A program made the translations under genes and the position numbers. Below, piece by piece: positions 43,683 through 51,798 of a DNA stretch of 64,000 nt. The notes beneath the pieces were generated by a model. That model had not been told where the DNA came from and did not search any database. It saw only the letters and a program-made list of their open reading frames with translations. Origin of the DNA: Nocardia puris (GTDB lineage: Bacteria > Actinomycetota > Actinomycetes > Mycobacteriales > Mycobacteriaceae); contig NZ_QNRE01000005.1 of NCBI RefSeq assembly GCF_003315035.1, forward strand, positions 1-64,000, in the 5' to 3' direction. The stretch's first letter is position 1, and each line of letters opens with the position of its first letter.

Positions 43683-44045
43683 TCAGGCCGCCACCACCGC
43701 CGACCCCTCGACGGCGGTGGTGGCGGGGTCCGGTGCGGCGGGGTCGCCGTCGCGCGGGGCGCGCAGGGCCAGCAGGCACAGCACGTCCTGGACGGTGAGC
43801 CCGAGTTCGGCGGCGTGCAGGGCCGCGATGTGGCGGTCGAATTCGCCACTGGGCCGGATCTGTTCGAGCAGGATCATCTCGGCCAGGACGATGCCGGCCA
43901 GGGCCTGGGCCCGGGTGAGCCGGTACGCCGTCGGGAGGTACGACAGCACCCACCGGCCGCTGTGCGGCTCGGGCAGGTCGATCCGGAAAGCCGCCTCCAG
44001 GGCAACATCACTCGTGATAAGCCACTCCGTTGCTGTAATCGCCAT
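43683..44045 (-). CDS. conserved actinobacterial hypothetical protein
   Basis: 120 residues, mostly helical, no membrane segment. The core RWVLSYLPTAYRLTRAQALAGIVLAEMI resembles, from memory, a family of small actinobacterial proteins with a W-x-x-S-x-LP...T-x-x-QA pattern and no known role. The C-terminal 25 residues are low-complexity Ala/Pro/Asp. The ribosome site AAAGGGG supports ATG 44045. It diverges from the large STAND gene across 226 bases, so the two may share control. Confidence 0.6.
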   Translation of the reverse strand: MAITATEWLITSDVALEAAFRIDLPEPHSGRWVLSYLPTAYRLTRAQALAGIVLAEMILLEQIRPSGEFDRHIAALHAAELGLTVQDVLCLLALRAPRDGDPAAPDPATTAVEGSAVVAA

Positions 44046-44271
44046 CGCGCGAACCCCTTTCAGTCGCCGCGAGCGTCGTGTGCGTGTCTACTACGGTGTC
44101 ACGGGGGAGCGGGCGTGGGCGATCCCAAGGTGTGGACGGATTTTTCCGGTTGCCGGTGACTTCGTGACCTGGGGAAACGCTGAGAATACCGGCAGAAAGT
44201 TCACAACCGGGCCGGGGATCGTCCCGGCGCGGCGCATACTCGCGAGGAGTGCGGTCGGGAGGGAGGAACCG

Positions 44272-47091
44272 ATGAACCGGCGCGGCGAGGGCGGCGTGAG
44301 CGCGGACGAGCGGCGACGCCTGCGACAGGTGTTGCTCGGCCTGGGGCTCACCGAACATCAACTGCTGGAACCGCTCGCGGGCGAGCTCAGGCAGCGAGGA
44401 TACCGCCCCAGAGCGGCCTGGCGCCACGCCAACGGTTTCACCCAGAACACGGTGGCGCGGCGGTTCAACGAACTCACCGACAGCGCCCGCGCCGCGATGA
44501 AGGCGAGCCGGATCTCCGAATACGAATCCTGGCCGCTCGGAACGCAATCCGGCGCTCGCCCCACTCTGCGCGTACTGAAAGTCCTTGCCGCCGTGTACGG
44601 CACGACGTGGGACCAGCTCGTCGACGTGGCCGATCTGGCCCACATGCCGGAGGCGGACCTCGAGGAGTACCACGACGCCGTCGCCCGCCGCGCCGTCGCG
44701 CGCCAGCCGGTGCCCACCGGCGGTGACCTGCCCGCCGAGGTTCCGCACTTCACCGGCCGGGAGAACGCGAAAGACCTTCTTCGCCAACGGGTCCGGGAAC
44801 ATGTGCGCGGGGGAGCGGTGTCGGTGCACGTCATCGTCGGGCTCACCGGCATCGGGAAGACCGCCCTGGCGCGCTACGCGGTGTCGGCGTTCGAGAAGCA
44901 CTATCCCGACGGCACGATCTGGTTCGACCTGCACGGCTACACGCTGGGCCGGGAACCGCGCGAACCCGCCGACGTGCTCGAACAACTGCTGCTCCAGATC
45001 GGCGTGCCGCGCGAGAGCATCGAAGCCGACCTGGCCGGGCGCGCCAACCAGTGGCGCACGGCGATGAGCGATCGCCGCATGCTCGTGGTGTTCGACAACG
45101 TGCTCGACAGCGCCCAGGTCAAGGACCTGCTGCCGCAGGCGCCGGGCTGTTTCGTGCTCGTCACCAGCCGCGGCAAACTCACCGGGCTCGCCTACGCGGC
45201 GCCGCTGCGGCTGGACGTGATGGGCTGGGACGAGGCCGAGGAACTGCTGGTCAAACTGGCCGGGCTGGGGCCGGGCTACGACCGCCAGGCGGTACGCCAG
45301 ATCCTCCAGACGGCGGGTCGGCTGCCGCTGGCGATCCGCCTGATCGGCGGCCAGATCGCCCACCACGGCGAGGAGATGCTGGCCGACACCGCCGCCGAGA
45401 TCGTCGCGCTCACCGAGCGGATCAAGCGCGCGTCGGCGGTGCACGTGGCGGGTGAGTCGGGCGCGGCGCACCTGCTGGACCGCTTCACCGCCGAGGACGA
45501 GTCGCTGCGCGCGGCGTTCGAGGTGTCGTATCAGCGGCTGCGCGATCCGACGCATCAGCGCGCGGTGCGGCTGCTGGGCTGGTTCCCCGGACCGGAGATC
45601 ACCGCCGACACCATGGCCGCGATGGCCGATGTGGCGCCCGCCGAGGCGAACGCGTTGGTGCGCAAGCTGTTCGAGTCCGGATTCCTGGACCGGTCCTCGG
45701 GCGGCGCCGACGGGCAGCGCTACCGCATGCACGACCTCACCCGGCTGTGCGCGCGCATGCACGCCGAGCGTGAGGACCCGCCCGGCTGGGACGCGGTGGT
45801 GCTGGACCGGTTGGTGCAGGCGGGCCTGGAGATCGCGCGGCGGGCCAGCACCCACCAGGTGTTCGATCCCTCGGGCGGGGAACATCTTTCGAGTCACAGC
45901 GTCGCGGCCGAGCGGGCGCGCGCCTGGCTCACGCAGGAGCGCGAGATGTTGCAGAGCTGCGTGCACGCGGCCGAACCCACCGCCGCGGCGGCGGAACTCG
46001 CGCGCCGCGTGGCCTCCCATCTCACCGCCACGGGCTACTGGTCCTCGGCGCGGCGACTGTTCGCGCGCGCCTTGCGGATCGCGGGTGAGGTGGGCGATCG
46101 GGGCGCGGAATCGTGGGCCCTGGTGGGGCAGGGGCGCGTCGACCGGCTGTTCGGCCATCACGCCGAGGCCGGTGCGGGATTCGAACGGGCGCTGGCGATC
46201 GCGGCCGAGCTCGGTGACGAGCACACGCGGGCGGCGGTGCTGTGCGAGCTGGGTCAGACCGCCCGCAGCACCGGGGATCACGGCGTCGCGCAACGGTACT
46301 TCGGTGAGGCGCTGGAACTTTCGCGCAGGATCGGGAACCGGCCCGCCGAGTGCGACGCCCTGCACGGGCTCGCGCACGTGTTCCGCGCGGCGTCGGATTA
46401 CGGTGCGGCGTCACGGCATTCGGAGCGGGCGCTGGCCATCGCCACCGAGATCGGCGACGCGGTGCGGGTCGCGACCGCGCAGTGGGGTCTGGCCGAGGTG
46501 GTGCGCCGCCTCGGCGATCACGAGACGGCCTCCGAGCTGTACCAGGAGGCGTTGAGCAACGCGCGAAAGATGAACCACCGCAAGCTCGAAGGCGACGCGC
46601 TGCGCGGGCTCGGCCACATCGAACGCCTGGTCGGCGATCAGCGGCTCGCGCGCCGCAACTTCGAGGACGCGCTGCGCATCGCCTGTCGCATCCACGACCG
46701 CTACGGGGAGGGCTGGACGCGCTGGGGCCTGGGCAATATCGCGCGCAAGGACGGCGACTACGACGAGGCGCGGGCCATGTTCCAGCAGGCCTACGACATC
46801 GCCGTGGAGATCGCCGACCCGCTCGGCCAGGTGGACGCATTGCGCGGGCTCGGCCACGTCGAACGCCACTTCGACGAATACGATCGCGCCCGCCGCTTCT
46901 ACACCGAGTCGATGGACATCGCCCACCGCATCGGCGACCCGCTCGGCCAGGCCGACGCCTACCGGGCGCTGGCCCACCTCGCCGCCCGCAACGGCGCCCC
47001 GCGCGAGGCCGAGGCCCTGCGTACCCGGGCGCTCGACCTCTACGAGAGCATCGGGATGCAGCGCGTCGACCACCTGCGCGGGCAGCCGTGA
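44272..47091 (+). CDS. XRE-like/NB-ARC/TPR STAND ATPase
   Basis: 939 residues. The N-terminal 120 residues form a DNA-binding-like region (AAWRHANGFTQNTVARRFNEL and RISEYESWPLG...RPTLRVLKVLAAVYGTTWDQLVD, an XRE-type pattern). An NB-ARC module follows: Walker A GLTGIGKT (190-197), MLVVFDNV for Walker B, and LPLAIRLIGGQIA. A winged-helix region leads to at least nine TPR units from about residue 600 to the end. STAND proteins switch on when a ligand reaches the repeat domain; they act in regulation or in phage defence. Start ATG 44272 follows GGGAGGAA. The upstream open frame is non-coding. Confidence 0.85.
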   Translation: MNRRGEGGVSADERRRLRQVLLGLGLTEHQLLEPLAGELRQRGYRPRAAWRHANGFTQNTVARRFNELTDSARAAMKASRISEYESWPLGTQSGARPTLRVLKVLAAVYGTTWDQLVDVADLAHMPEADLEEYHDAVARRAVARQPVPTGGDLPAEVPHFTGRENAKDLLRQRVREHVRGGAVSVHVIVGLTGIGKTALARYAVSAFEKHYPDGTIWFDLHGYTLGREPREPADVLEQLLLQIGVPRESIEADLAGRANQWRTAMSDRRMLVVFDNVLDSAQVKDLLPQAPGCFVLVTSRGKLTGLAYAAPLRLDVMGWDEAEELLVKLAGLGPGYDRQAVRQILQTAGRLPLAIRLIGGQIAHHGEEMLADTAAEIVALTERIKRASAVHVAGESGAAHLLDRFTAEDESLRAAFEVSYQRLRDPTHQRAVRLLGWFPGPEITADTMAAMADVAPAEANALVRKLFESGFLDRSSGGADGQRYRMHDLTRLCARMHAEREDPPGWDAVVLDRLVQAGLEIARRASTHQVFDPSGGEHLSSHSVAAERARAWLTQEREMLQSCVHAAEPTAAAAELARRVASHLTATGYWSSARRLFARALRIAGEVGDRGAESWALVGQGRVDRLFGHHAEAGAGFERALAIAAELGDEHTRAAVLCELGQTARSTGDHGVAQRYFGEALELSRRIGNRPAECDALHGLAHVFRAASDYGAASRHSERALAIATEIGDAVRVATAQWGLAEVVRRLGDHETASELYQEALSNARKMNHRKLEGDALRGLGHIERLVGDQRLARRNFEDALRIACRIHDRYGEGWTRWGLGNIARKDGDYDEARAMFQQAYDIAVEIADPLGQVDALRGLGHVERHFDEYDRARRFYTESMDIAHRIGDPLGQADAYRALAHLAARNGAPREAEALRTRALDLYESIGMQRVDHLRGQP

Positions 47092-47097
47092 CCGCGG

Positions 47098-47919
47098 TCA
47101 GGCCTTGAAGTAGACCATCTGGTGGCTGGTGGCCAGCAGGGTGCCGTCGGCGCCCCACAGTTCGGCGGACTGGTCGAAGTAGCCGCCGCCGAAGTGCGAG
47201 GCGCGTGCCACGCCCAGTACCGGGCGGTCGCCCTGCGCGGCGAGGATCTCGGCGTCGGCGTGGAAGTGCACGGTGAGCGAGACGGTGCCGGCCGGCACCA
47301 TCCGGCCGAGGCGCATCATGATGCGGGGCAGAAAGATATCGGCGAGCGAGGCCAGTGCCGGGAAGTCGAGCGGGCGGTGCGGCACGTCGCGCACCCAGAC
47401 GGCGGTGCGGGAATTCGCGGGCTCGCCGGTGGCCATGCCCTCGGGGCCGCCCTCGGCGAATCGCATCTCGTAGTTGTGGATCCAGGCGATGGCCTCCGGG
47501 AACTGCTGCACCGGAAGGGATTCGGCGGGTGGCACGTCGGGAGCCGTGCGTTCGGCGTCGGACCAGCCGGGCTTGCGCACGCCGAAGACGGCGGTGGCGG
47601 TGGTGCTCACCTCGCCGTCGCGGCCCAGTTTCAGCGTCCAGTGCTGGGTGCTGCGGTTGGTCCGCGCGGGCCGCGCGCGCACCTCGAACTCGCCGTCGGC
47701 GATCGGCGCGGCGTAGTTCACCGTGAGCGCGACCGGATCGCCGATGCGCTCCGGGTGATCCAGCACGGCGCGCAACAGCGTCGCGGCGGTGATGCCGCCG
47801 AACGGGCCGACCATGTTGGCGTAGGCCGCGGTGGTGCGGCCCAGCAGCACACCCGGCTCGCGCGCGGTGAGCGCGGTCGCGGTGTCGAACGGATGCGGTG
47901 GGGCGATCGTGGGTGGCAT
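47098..47919 (-). CDS. acyl-CoA thioesterase (TesB-like double hotdog)
   Basis: 273 residues with two hotdog halves: the first contains YANMVGPFGGITAATLLRAVLDHP, the second VPAGTVSLTVHFHADAEILAAQGDRPVLGVARASHFGGGYFDQSAELW. This is the thioesterase family fold common in mycolata, which cleaves acyl-CoA esters in lipid turnover. The exact substrate is unknown. ATG 47919 with AAGGAGC upstream is chosen over longer frames. It is convergent with the STAND gene. Confidence 0.78.
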   Translation of the reverse strand: MPPTIAPPHPFDTATALTAREPGVLLGRTTAAYANMVGPFGGITAATLLRAVLDHPERIGDPVALTVNYAAPIADGEFEVRARPARTNRSTQHWTLKLGRDGEVSTTATAVFGVRKPGWSDAERTAPDVPPAESLPVQQFPEAIAWIHNYEMRFAEGGPEGMATGEPANSRTAVWVRDVPHRPLDFPALASLADIFLPRIMMRLGRMVPAGTVSLTVHFHADAEILAAQGDRPVLGVARASHFGGGYFDQSAELWGADGTLLATSHQMVYFKA

Positions 47920-48015
47920 GCGGCTCCTTGCGCGCTGCGGTAGGTCGAATCGGACTATACAACGAGTTGAGTATCGCCCCCGTGGGCGCGGTCGGCCCTG
48001 TGCCAGAATGCGCTG

Positions 48016-48735
48016 GTGGTGGGGATGCGAGCGGCGGCGGGCAGCGACATAGGGCGGCGGTACCCCGCGAACTTCGACGTGGTGCATCTGGGCGCCGATC
48101 CGCTGGTCGCGGTGGTGGCCGACGGCATGGGCGCCGGTGCGGGGAGTGCGGCAGCGGGGCAGACCGCCGTCGATCTGTTAGTGGCCGGAATCGCCGGTGC
48201 GCCAACGGGTTCCGCCCCGGATGCCGCGCGCGCTGCCGTGGCGGCGGCACAGGCGCGAGTCGGGGAGATCGGCGCGCGGCTGCGCGAACTGGCCGGGTGC
48301 ACGCTGGCCGCGATGGTCGAGGCGGGCGGCGGGTACTGGCTCGTCCAGATCGGCGACTCCCGCGTGTACCGGCTGCGCGGCGAGCTGCTGGAGCTGCTCA
48401 CCGTGGACCACACGATGGCGTGGCTCGGGGCGGTGCACGGCTGGTTCCCGTTCGACTCCGAACAGGCCGCCCGAGCCCGCTACCAGCTCACCCGCTACAT
48501 CGGCCACCCGGACGCGCCGGAACCCGACGTGCTGAACCTGTCCGTGCGCCCCGGCGACGTGTACCTGCTGTGCACCGACGGCGTCACCGACCAGGTTCCG
48601 TACGGAGTGTTGCGTGAGGTCCTGGGCGAGGTGGGTGATCCCCAGCGAGCGGTGGACCGATTGATCGCCGCGGCGTCGGCGGCGGGCGGGAGCGACAACG
48701 CGACCGCGATCGTGGTTGTCGCCGAGAGTGTTTGA
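48016..48735 (+). CDS. PP2C-family serine/threonine protein phosphatase
   Basis: 239 residues with the metal-binding motifs in order: a short first motif, DGMGAG (about 36-41), GDSRVYRLR (about 113-121), LLCTDGVTD (about 184-192) and GSDNATAIVVV near the end. It removes phosphate from Ser/Thr of cytoplasmic proteins and would oppose eukaryotic-type kinases. No kinase gene is adjacent. The GTG at 48016 is listed; ATG 48025 is equally possible. No membrane segment is present, unlike mycobacterial PstP. Confidence 0.87.
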   Translation: MVGMRAAAGSDIGRRYPANFDVVHLGADPLVAVVADGMGAGAGSAAAGQTAVDLLVAGIAGAPTGSAPDAARAAVAAAQARVGEIGARLRELAGCTLAAMVEAGGGYWLVQIGDSRVYRLRGELLELLTVDHTMAWLGAVHGWFPFDSEQAARARYQLTRYIGHPDAPEPDVLNLSVRPGDVYLLCTDGVTDQVPYGVLREVLGEVGDPQRAVDRLIAAASAAGGSDNATAIVVVAESV

Positions 48736-48748
48736 GCGAGCGGCCGCC

Positions 48749-49981
48749 TCACCCGCACCGCTGGACTGCCAGCGCCGCGAGAGTGTCCGCGCACGCGCGC
48801 ATTTCCGAGAACAGGACGTGGTGTTCGGTGTCGGGGCCGTCGCCGCGGGGGCCGAAGAGGCAGGATTCGATGCCGGCGCGGGTGAGGTGGGTGGTGTCGT
48901 TGCCGCAGAAGGAGTAGGGGAGGGCGAGGCCGGTTTCGGAGACCGTGAAGTCCGAGACGCGGGGGAGCAGGGCGGCGATGTCGTGGACCAGCGGGGAGTC
49001 GGGCGGGACGTCCATGGGCGGCATGTCGGTGCCGCCGACGCGGTGGGCCGGGTCGACGGGGTGCTCGAGGGCGAGGTCGGCGTCCGGGAAGGCGGGGCGC
49101 AGGCCGGTGAGGAAGGCGTCGAGGGCGGCGGTGACGTCGGCGGGTTCGAACGGCGGGGGATAGCGCAGGTCGATGAGGGCGGTGGCCTTGTCAGCGCAGT
49201 ACGAGACGCCGGCGACATCGTGACCCTCCCCCCGGCCGGCGAGCAGACTGGCGATCTGGAGGCGCGGCAGCGGCGGGAAGTCGGGGTTGCGCAGCCCGAG
49301 GTCGGCGGTGTCGAGCCGGTCCAGAACGGCGCGGAGCACGGCGATGGCGTCGACGCCCTCGTGATGCCTGCTGGTGTGCGCGGTGCGGCCCCGCGCCACC
49401 AGCGCGAACTTGTGCACACCGGCGGTGCGGGTGATCACCCGTCGCACCGAATACGGCTCCGGCACCACCGCCGCCTCGGCCGCGAGCCCGGCGGCCAGCG
49501 CGTGCCGGGTGCCGACGCCGCCCTGCAGCTCGCCGACCACGAACTCCAGCAGGAGACCACGCCGTAGCGGTAAACCACTGCGGCGCACCATGATCGCCGC
49601 GCCGAGGATGGCTGCCAGGCCGCTCTTCATGTTGTGCAGGCCCGCACCGTAGAGCTGGTCGCCGTCGAGACGCGCGACGAACGGGTCGGCCGGGTGGTTG
49701 CGCCCGAGCGGGTCCATGTCCAGGTGGCCGTTGAACAGCAATGCGGGCGTGCCGGTTTCGGGGCCGAGCAGCCCGATGGTCTGGTGACGGCCTGGCGTCA
49801 CCTCGTCCAACCATGCGGGAATGTCGTTGCGGCGCAGGATGTCACGCACGACTTCGGCGAGCGCGGTCTCCTCGCCGGTGAAGGACGGGACGGCGGTCAG
49901 CGCGGCGGCCAGCGCGATCAGTTCGTCGTCGGGCATGAGGTCGGCGCGGGCCGAGATGACCCGCGCTGTCGCGTCATTCAT
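48749..49981 (-). CDS. M20-family metallopeptidase / amidohydrolase
   Basis: 410 residues with M20 landmarks: a metal-binding LLFNGHLDMDPLG (about 79-91), a Gly-rich GLHNMKSGLAAILGA, and a lid-domain HKFALVARGRTAHTSRHHEG. The catalytic-domain end has GLALPYSFCGNDTTHLTRAGIESCLFGP. Members deacylate N-acyl amino acids, diaminopimelate derivatives or dipeptides; the usual Glu-Glu pair is replaced by GELQGGVGTRHA, so the second metal site may differ. It overlaps the dioxygenase gene by 8 bases and forms a two-gene unit with it. Confidence 0.8.
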   Translation of the reverse strand: MNDATARVISARADLMPDDELIALAAALTAVPSFTGEETALAEVVRDILRRNDIPAWLDEVTPGRHQTIGLLGPETGTPALLFNGHLDMDPLGRNHPADPFVARLDGDQLYGAGLHNMKSGLAAILGAAIMVRRSGLPLRRGLLLEFVVGELQGGVGTRHALAAGLAAEAAVVPEPYSVRRVITRTAGVHKFALVARGRTAHTSRHHEGVDAIAVLRAVLDRLDTADLGLRNPDFPPLPRLQIASLLAGRGEGHDVAGVSYCADKATALIDLRYPPPFEPADVTAALDAFLTGLRPAFPDADLALEHPVDPAHRVGGTDMPPMDVPPDSPLVHDIAALLPRVSDFTVSETGLALPYSFCGNDTTHLTRAGIESCLFGPRGDGPDTEHHVLFSEMRACADTLAALAVQRCG

Positions 49982-50702
49982 GTCGGCGGAACCCGATCAG
50001 CAGGACGTTGCGGTAGGCGGGTTCCCCGGGCTCGCTCGCGTCGATATCGGTGGTGTGGTGCAGGACGCGCTCGTCGTCGAAGACGTAGGAGTCCAGCGGT
50101 TCGCGCAGCTCGAACCGCGACAGCACCCGATCGGGCTCCGCGCCGTCGTAGATGGCCGATATACCGGTGCCCCGCTTGATGTTCCGCCGTTCGATGAGGT
50201 GCGCCGACCCGGCGATCAGCCCGTCGCGGTGCTTGCCCTCCGGCGCCGGGCTGCCCGGCGCGCTGATGCTCATGTAGTGCGCGTCCACCAGGCAGTGCGG
50301 CACCTCGCGGGCCGACAGCACGCCCGCGGCGGTGAGCCCGCGCGCCACCGTGGCCGCGATCCGTCCGGCGGGCGCCGTGGCGGGGTGGTCGGGAGCGATC
50401 ACCCGGAAACGGCGCTCGACGCCGCCGACGAGAGTGTTGACCGCCTTCGACTGCACGTACGGCGGCGGTTCGGGCACCGGCCGCAGCACCAGGTCGGCGA
50501 CGCTGAGATCGAAGAGTTGGTACGCCCGCCGCCGGTAGGTGGCGCCGTTCGGCAGCCACCGGTCGGGCTCGGTGGCATCGTGGAACGTGCGGCGCAGCAC
50601 GTCGCGGTCGCGGCCGGTGAGGCCGAAGTCGGCGGCCGCGAGCCGCCAGAACGGTGCGCCCGCCGATGGCGCGGACCGGAGATCGGCGCTGATCTCGGGC
50701 AC
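49974..50702 (-). CDS. 2-oxoglutarate/Fe(II) dioxygenase of the PF10014 amino acid hydroxylase type
   Basis: 242 residues with a jelly-roll core. The metal-binding HxD is seen in GKHRDGLIAGSAHLIERRN, and the second His in DERVLHHTTDIDAS near the C-terminus. The pattern matches the BsmA/isoleucine-4-hydroxylase group, which hydroxylates free amino acids using 2-oxoglutarate and oxygen. Here the gene is coupled to an M20 hydrolase that could release or process the amino acid. Start is GTG; the second long frame in another phase (to 50772) is a shadow. Confidence 0.75.
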   Translation of the reverse strand: MPEISADLRSAPSAGAPFWRLAAADFGLTGRDRDVLRRTFHDATEPDRWLPNGATYRRRAYQLFDLSVADLVLRPVPEPPPYVQSKAVNTLVGGVERRFRVIAPDHPATAPAGRIAATVARGLTAAGVLSAREVPHCLVDAHYMSISAPGSPAPEGKHRDGLIAGSAHLIERRNIKRGTGISAIYDGAEPDRVLSRFELREPLDSYVFDDERVLHHTTDIDASEPGEPAYRNVLLIGFRRHE

Positions 50703-50886
50703 CCTGTTGTCGTTGATGGCCGGAACCCTTCCGACGGTGTGGGTCAGTACTCAGGCACGCGAGCGCGCCCACCGCCGGGTGTGGCGAACGGGCGCCGCGG
50801 CCACGAGACTAGTGGAAAGCGCGCCGCGCCGCCCGGATGCCCGCGAGCGGGGCCCGGTAACCCGCCCGCAATGTGGAGCGTCGCCG

Positions 50887-50917
50887 TGCAACATTTCGGC
50901 AACTCCGCGCCCTTACT
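50887..50917 (+). promoter_or_regulatory. promoter of the xanthine dehydrogenase operon with the shared GCAA motif
   Basis: TGCAA (50887) and GGCAA (50898) are 11 bp apart, and TACTGTGG starts 16 bases after GGCAA, exactly as upstream of the ABC transporter operon. CTTACT (50912-50917) is the likely -10 box. The GTG of the first gene lies 33 bases further, behind GAGTGAGG. Confidence 0.55.
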
Positions 50918-50949
50918 GTGGCCGCAGGTGTTGTGGAGTGAGGTGAGAC

Positions 50950-51798
50950 GTGGATCTGGACACGATCGGGGAGGTGCTGGTGGCCCGGGGCCGGGCCGAC
51001 CTCGCGCGGATCGGCGGCTCGACCGGGGTGCTGGCCGGCGGCACCTCCCTCTTTTCGGAACCGCAGGAACACCTGGCCCGGCTGGTGGACATCACCCGGC
51101 TCGGCTGGGCCCCGTTCACGCGCGTGGACGACGGGCTGGAAATCGCCGCGACCTGCACACTCGAGGAGTTCGCCGGCGCCGCGCCCGGTCGCGAACTGGG
51201 AGCCGATCGGCGCTTCCCGGAGTGGCCGGGGACCGCGCTGTTCCCGCGCGCGTGCCGGGCGCTGCTGGCCTCGCACAAGATCTGGCGGACCGCGACGGTG
51301 GGCGGCAACGTGTGTCTCGCGCTGCCCGCGGGCGCGGTGCTGGGCGCGCTCACCGCGCTCGACGGCACCGCGCTGGTGTGGACGGCTTCGAGCGAGCGGC
51401 GGATTCCGTTGCGGGAGTTCGTTCTCGGTGCGGGCGTCTCGGTGCTGCAGCCCGGCGAGGTGCTGCGTTCGGTGACGATTCCCACACGGAGTCTGCTGGC
51501 GCGCACGGCGTTCCGCAAGATCGCGCTGGCTCCGCTGGGGCGCTCGGGTGCGGTGGTGATGGGCCGCACCGAAGCGGGTGGGCGCACCGCGCTGACGATC
51601 ACCGCCGCGACCGCGCGACCCGTCGTGCTGGATCTCCCCGAGCCCCCGAGTGACGACGAAGTCGACGCCGCCGTGCGCGCGATCGACCCCGCGCTGTGGT
51701 TCGACGACCCGCACGGCGCACCGGACTGGCGCGCGCACGTCGCCGGGCTGCTGGCGCGCGAGGTCGCGGCGGAACTCCGGGCGGGAGGTGCGTCGTGA
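50950..51798 (+). CDS. FAD-binding subunit of xanthine dehydrogenase (XdhB/CoxM type)
   Basis: 282 residues. FAD-binding landmarks are VLAGGTSLF near residue 28 (first phosphate loop) and TVGGNVCLALPAGA near 117 (second loop), followed by FRKIALAPLGRSGAVV of the C-terminal domain. It passes electrons from the molybdenum subunit to NAD or a quinone. Its stop overlaps the GTG of the large subunit gene. It is the first gene of a five-gene purine operon. Confidence 0.88.
   Translation: MDLDTIGEVLVARGRADLARIGGSTGVLAGGTSLFSEPQEHLARLVDITRLGWAPFTRVDDGLEIAATCTLEEFAGAAPGRELGADRRFPEWPGTALFPRACRALLASHKIWRTATVGGNVCLALPAGAVLGALTALDGTALVWTASSERRIPLREFVLGAGVSVLQPGEVLRSVTIPTRSLLARTAFRKIALAPLGRSGAVVMGRTEAGGRTALTITAATARPVVLDLPEPPSDDEVDAAVRAIDPALWFDDPHGAPDWRAHVAGLLAREVAAELRAGGAS

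Noticed and set aside
44008..46377. Open frame of 789 codons on the minus strand opposite the STAND gene
   Set aside because: It is a shadow caused by high GC at third positions. Its translation is Arg/Gly/His-rich without any domain, while the plus strand has clear NB-ARC and TPR motifs.
49978..50772. Longer minus-strand frame in another phase over the dioxygenase gene
   Set aside because: Its translation is Arg-rich and lacks the HxD metal motif; the 242-codon frame carries the family pattern.
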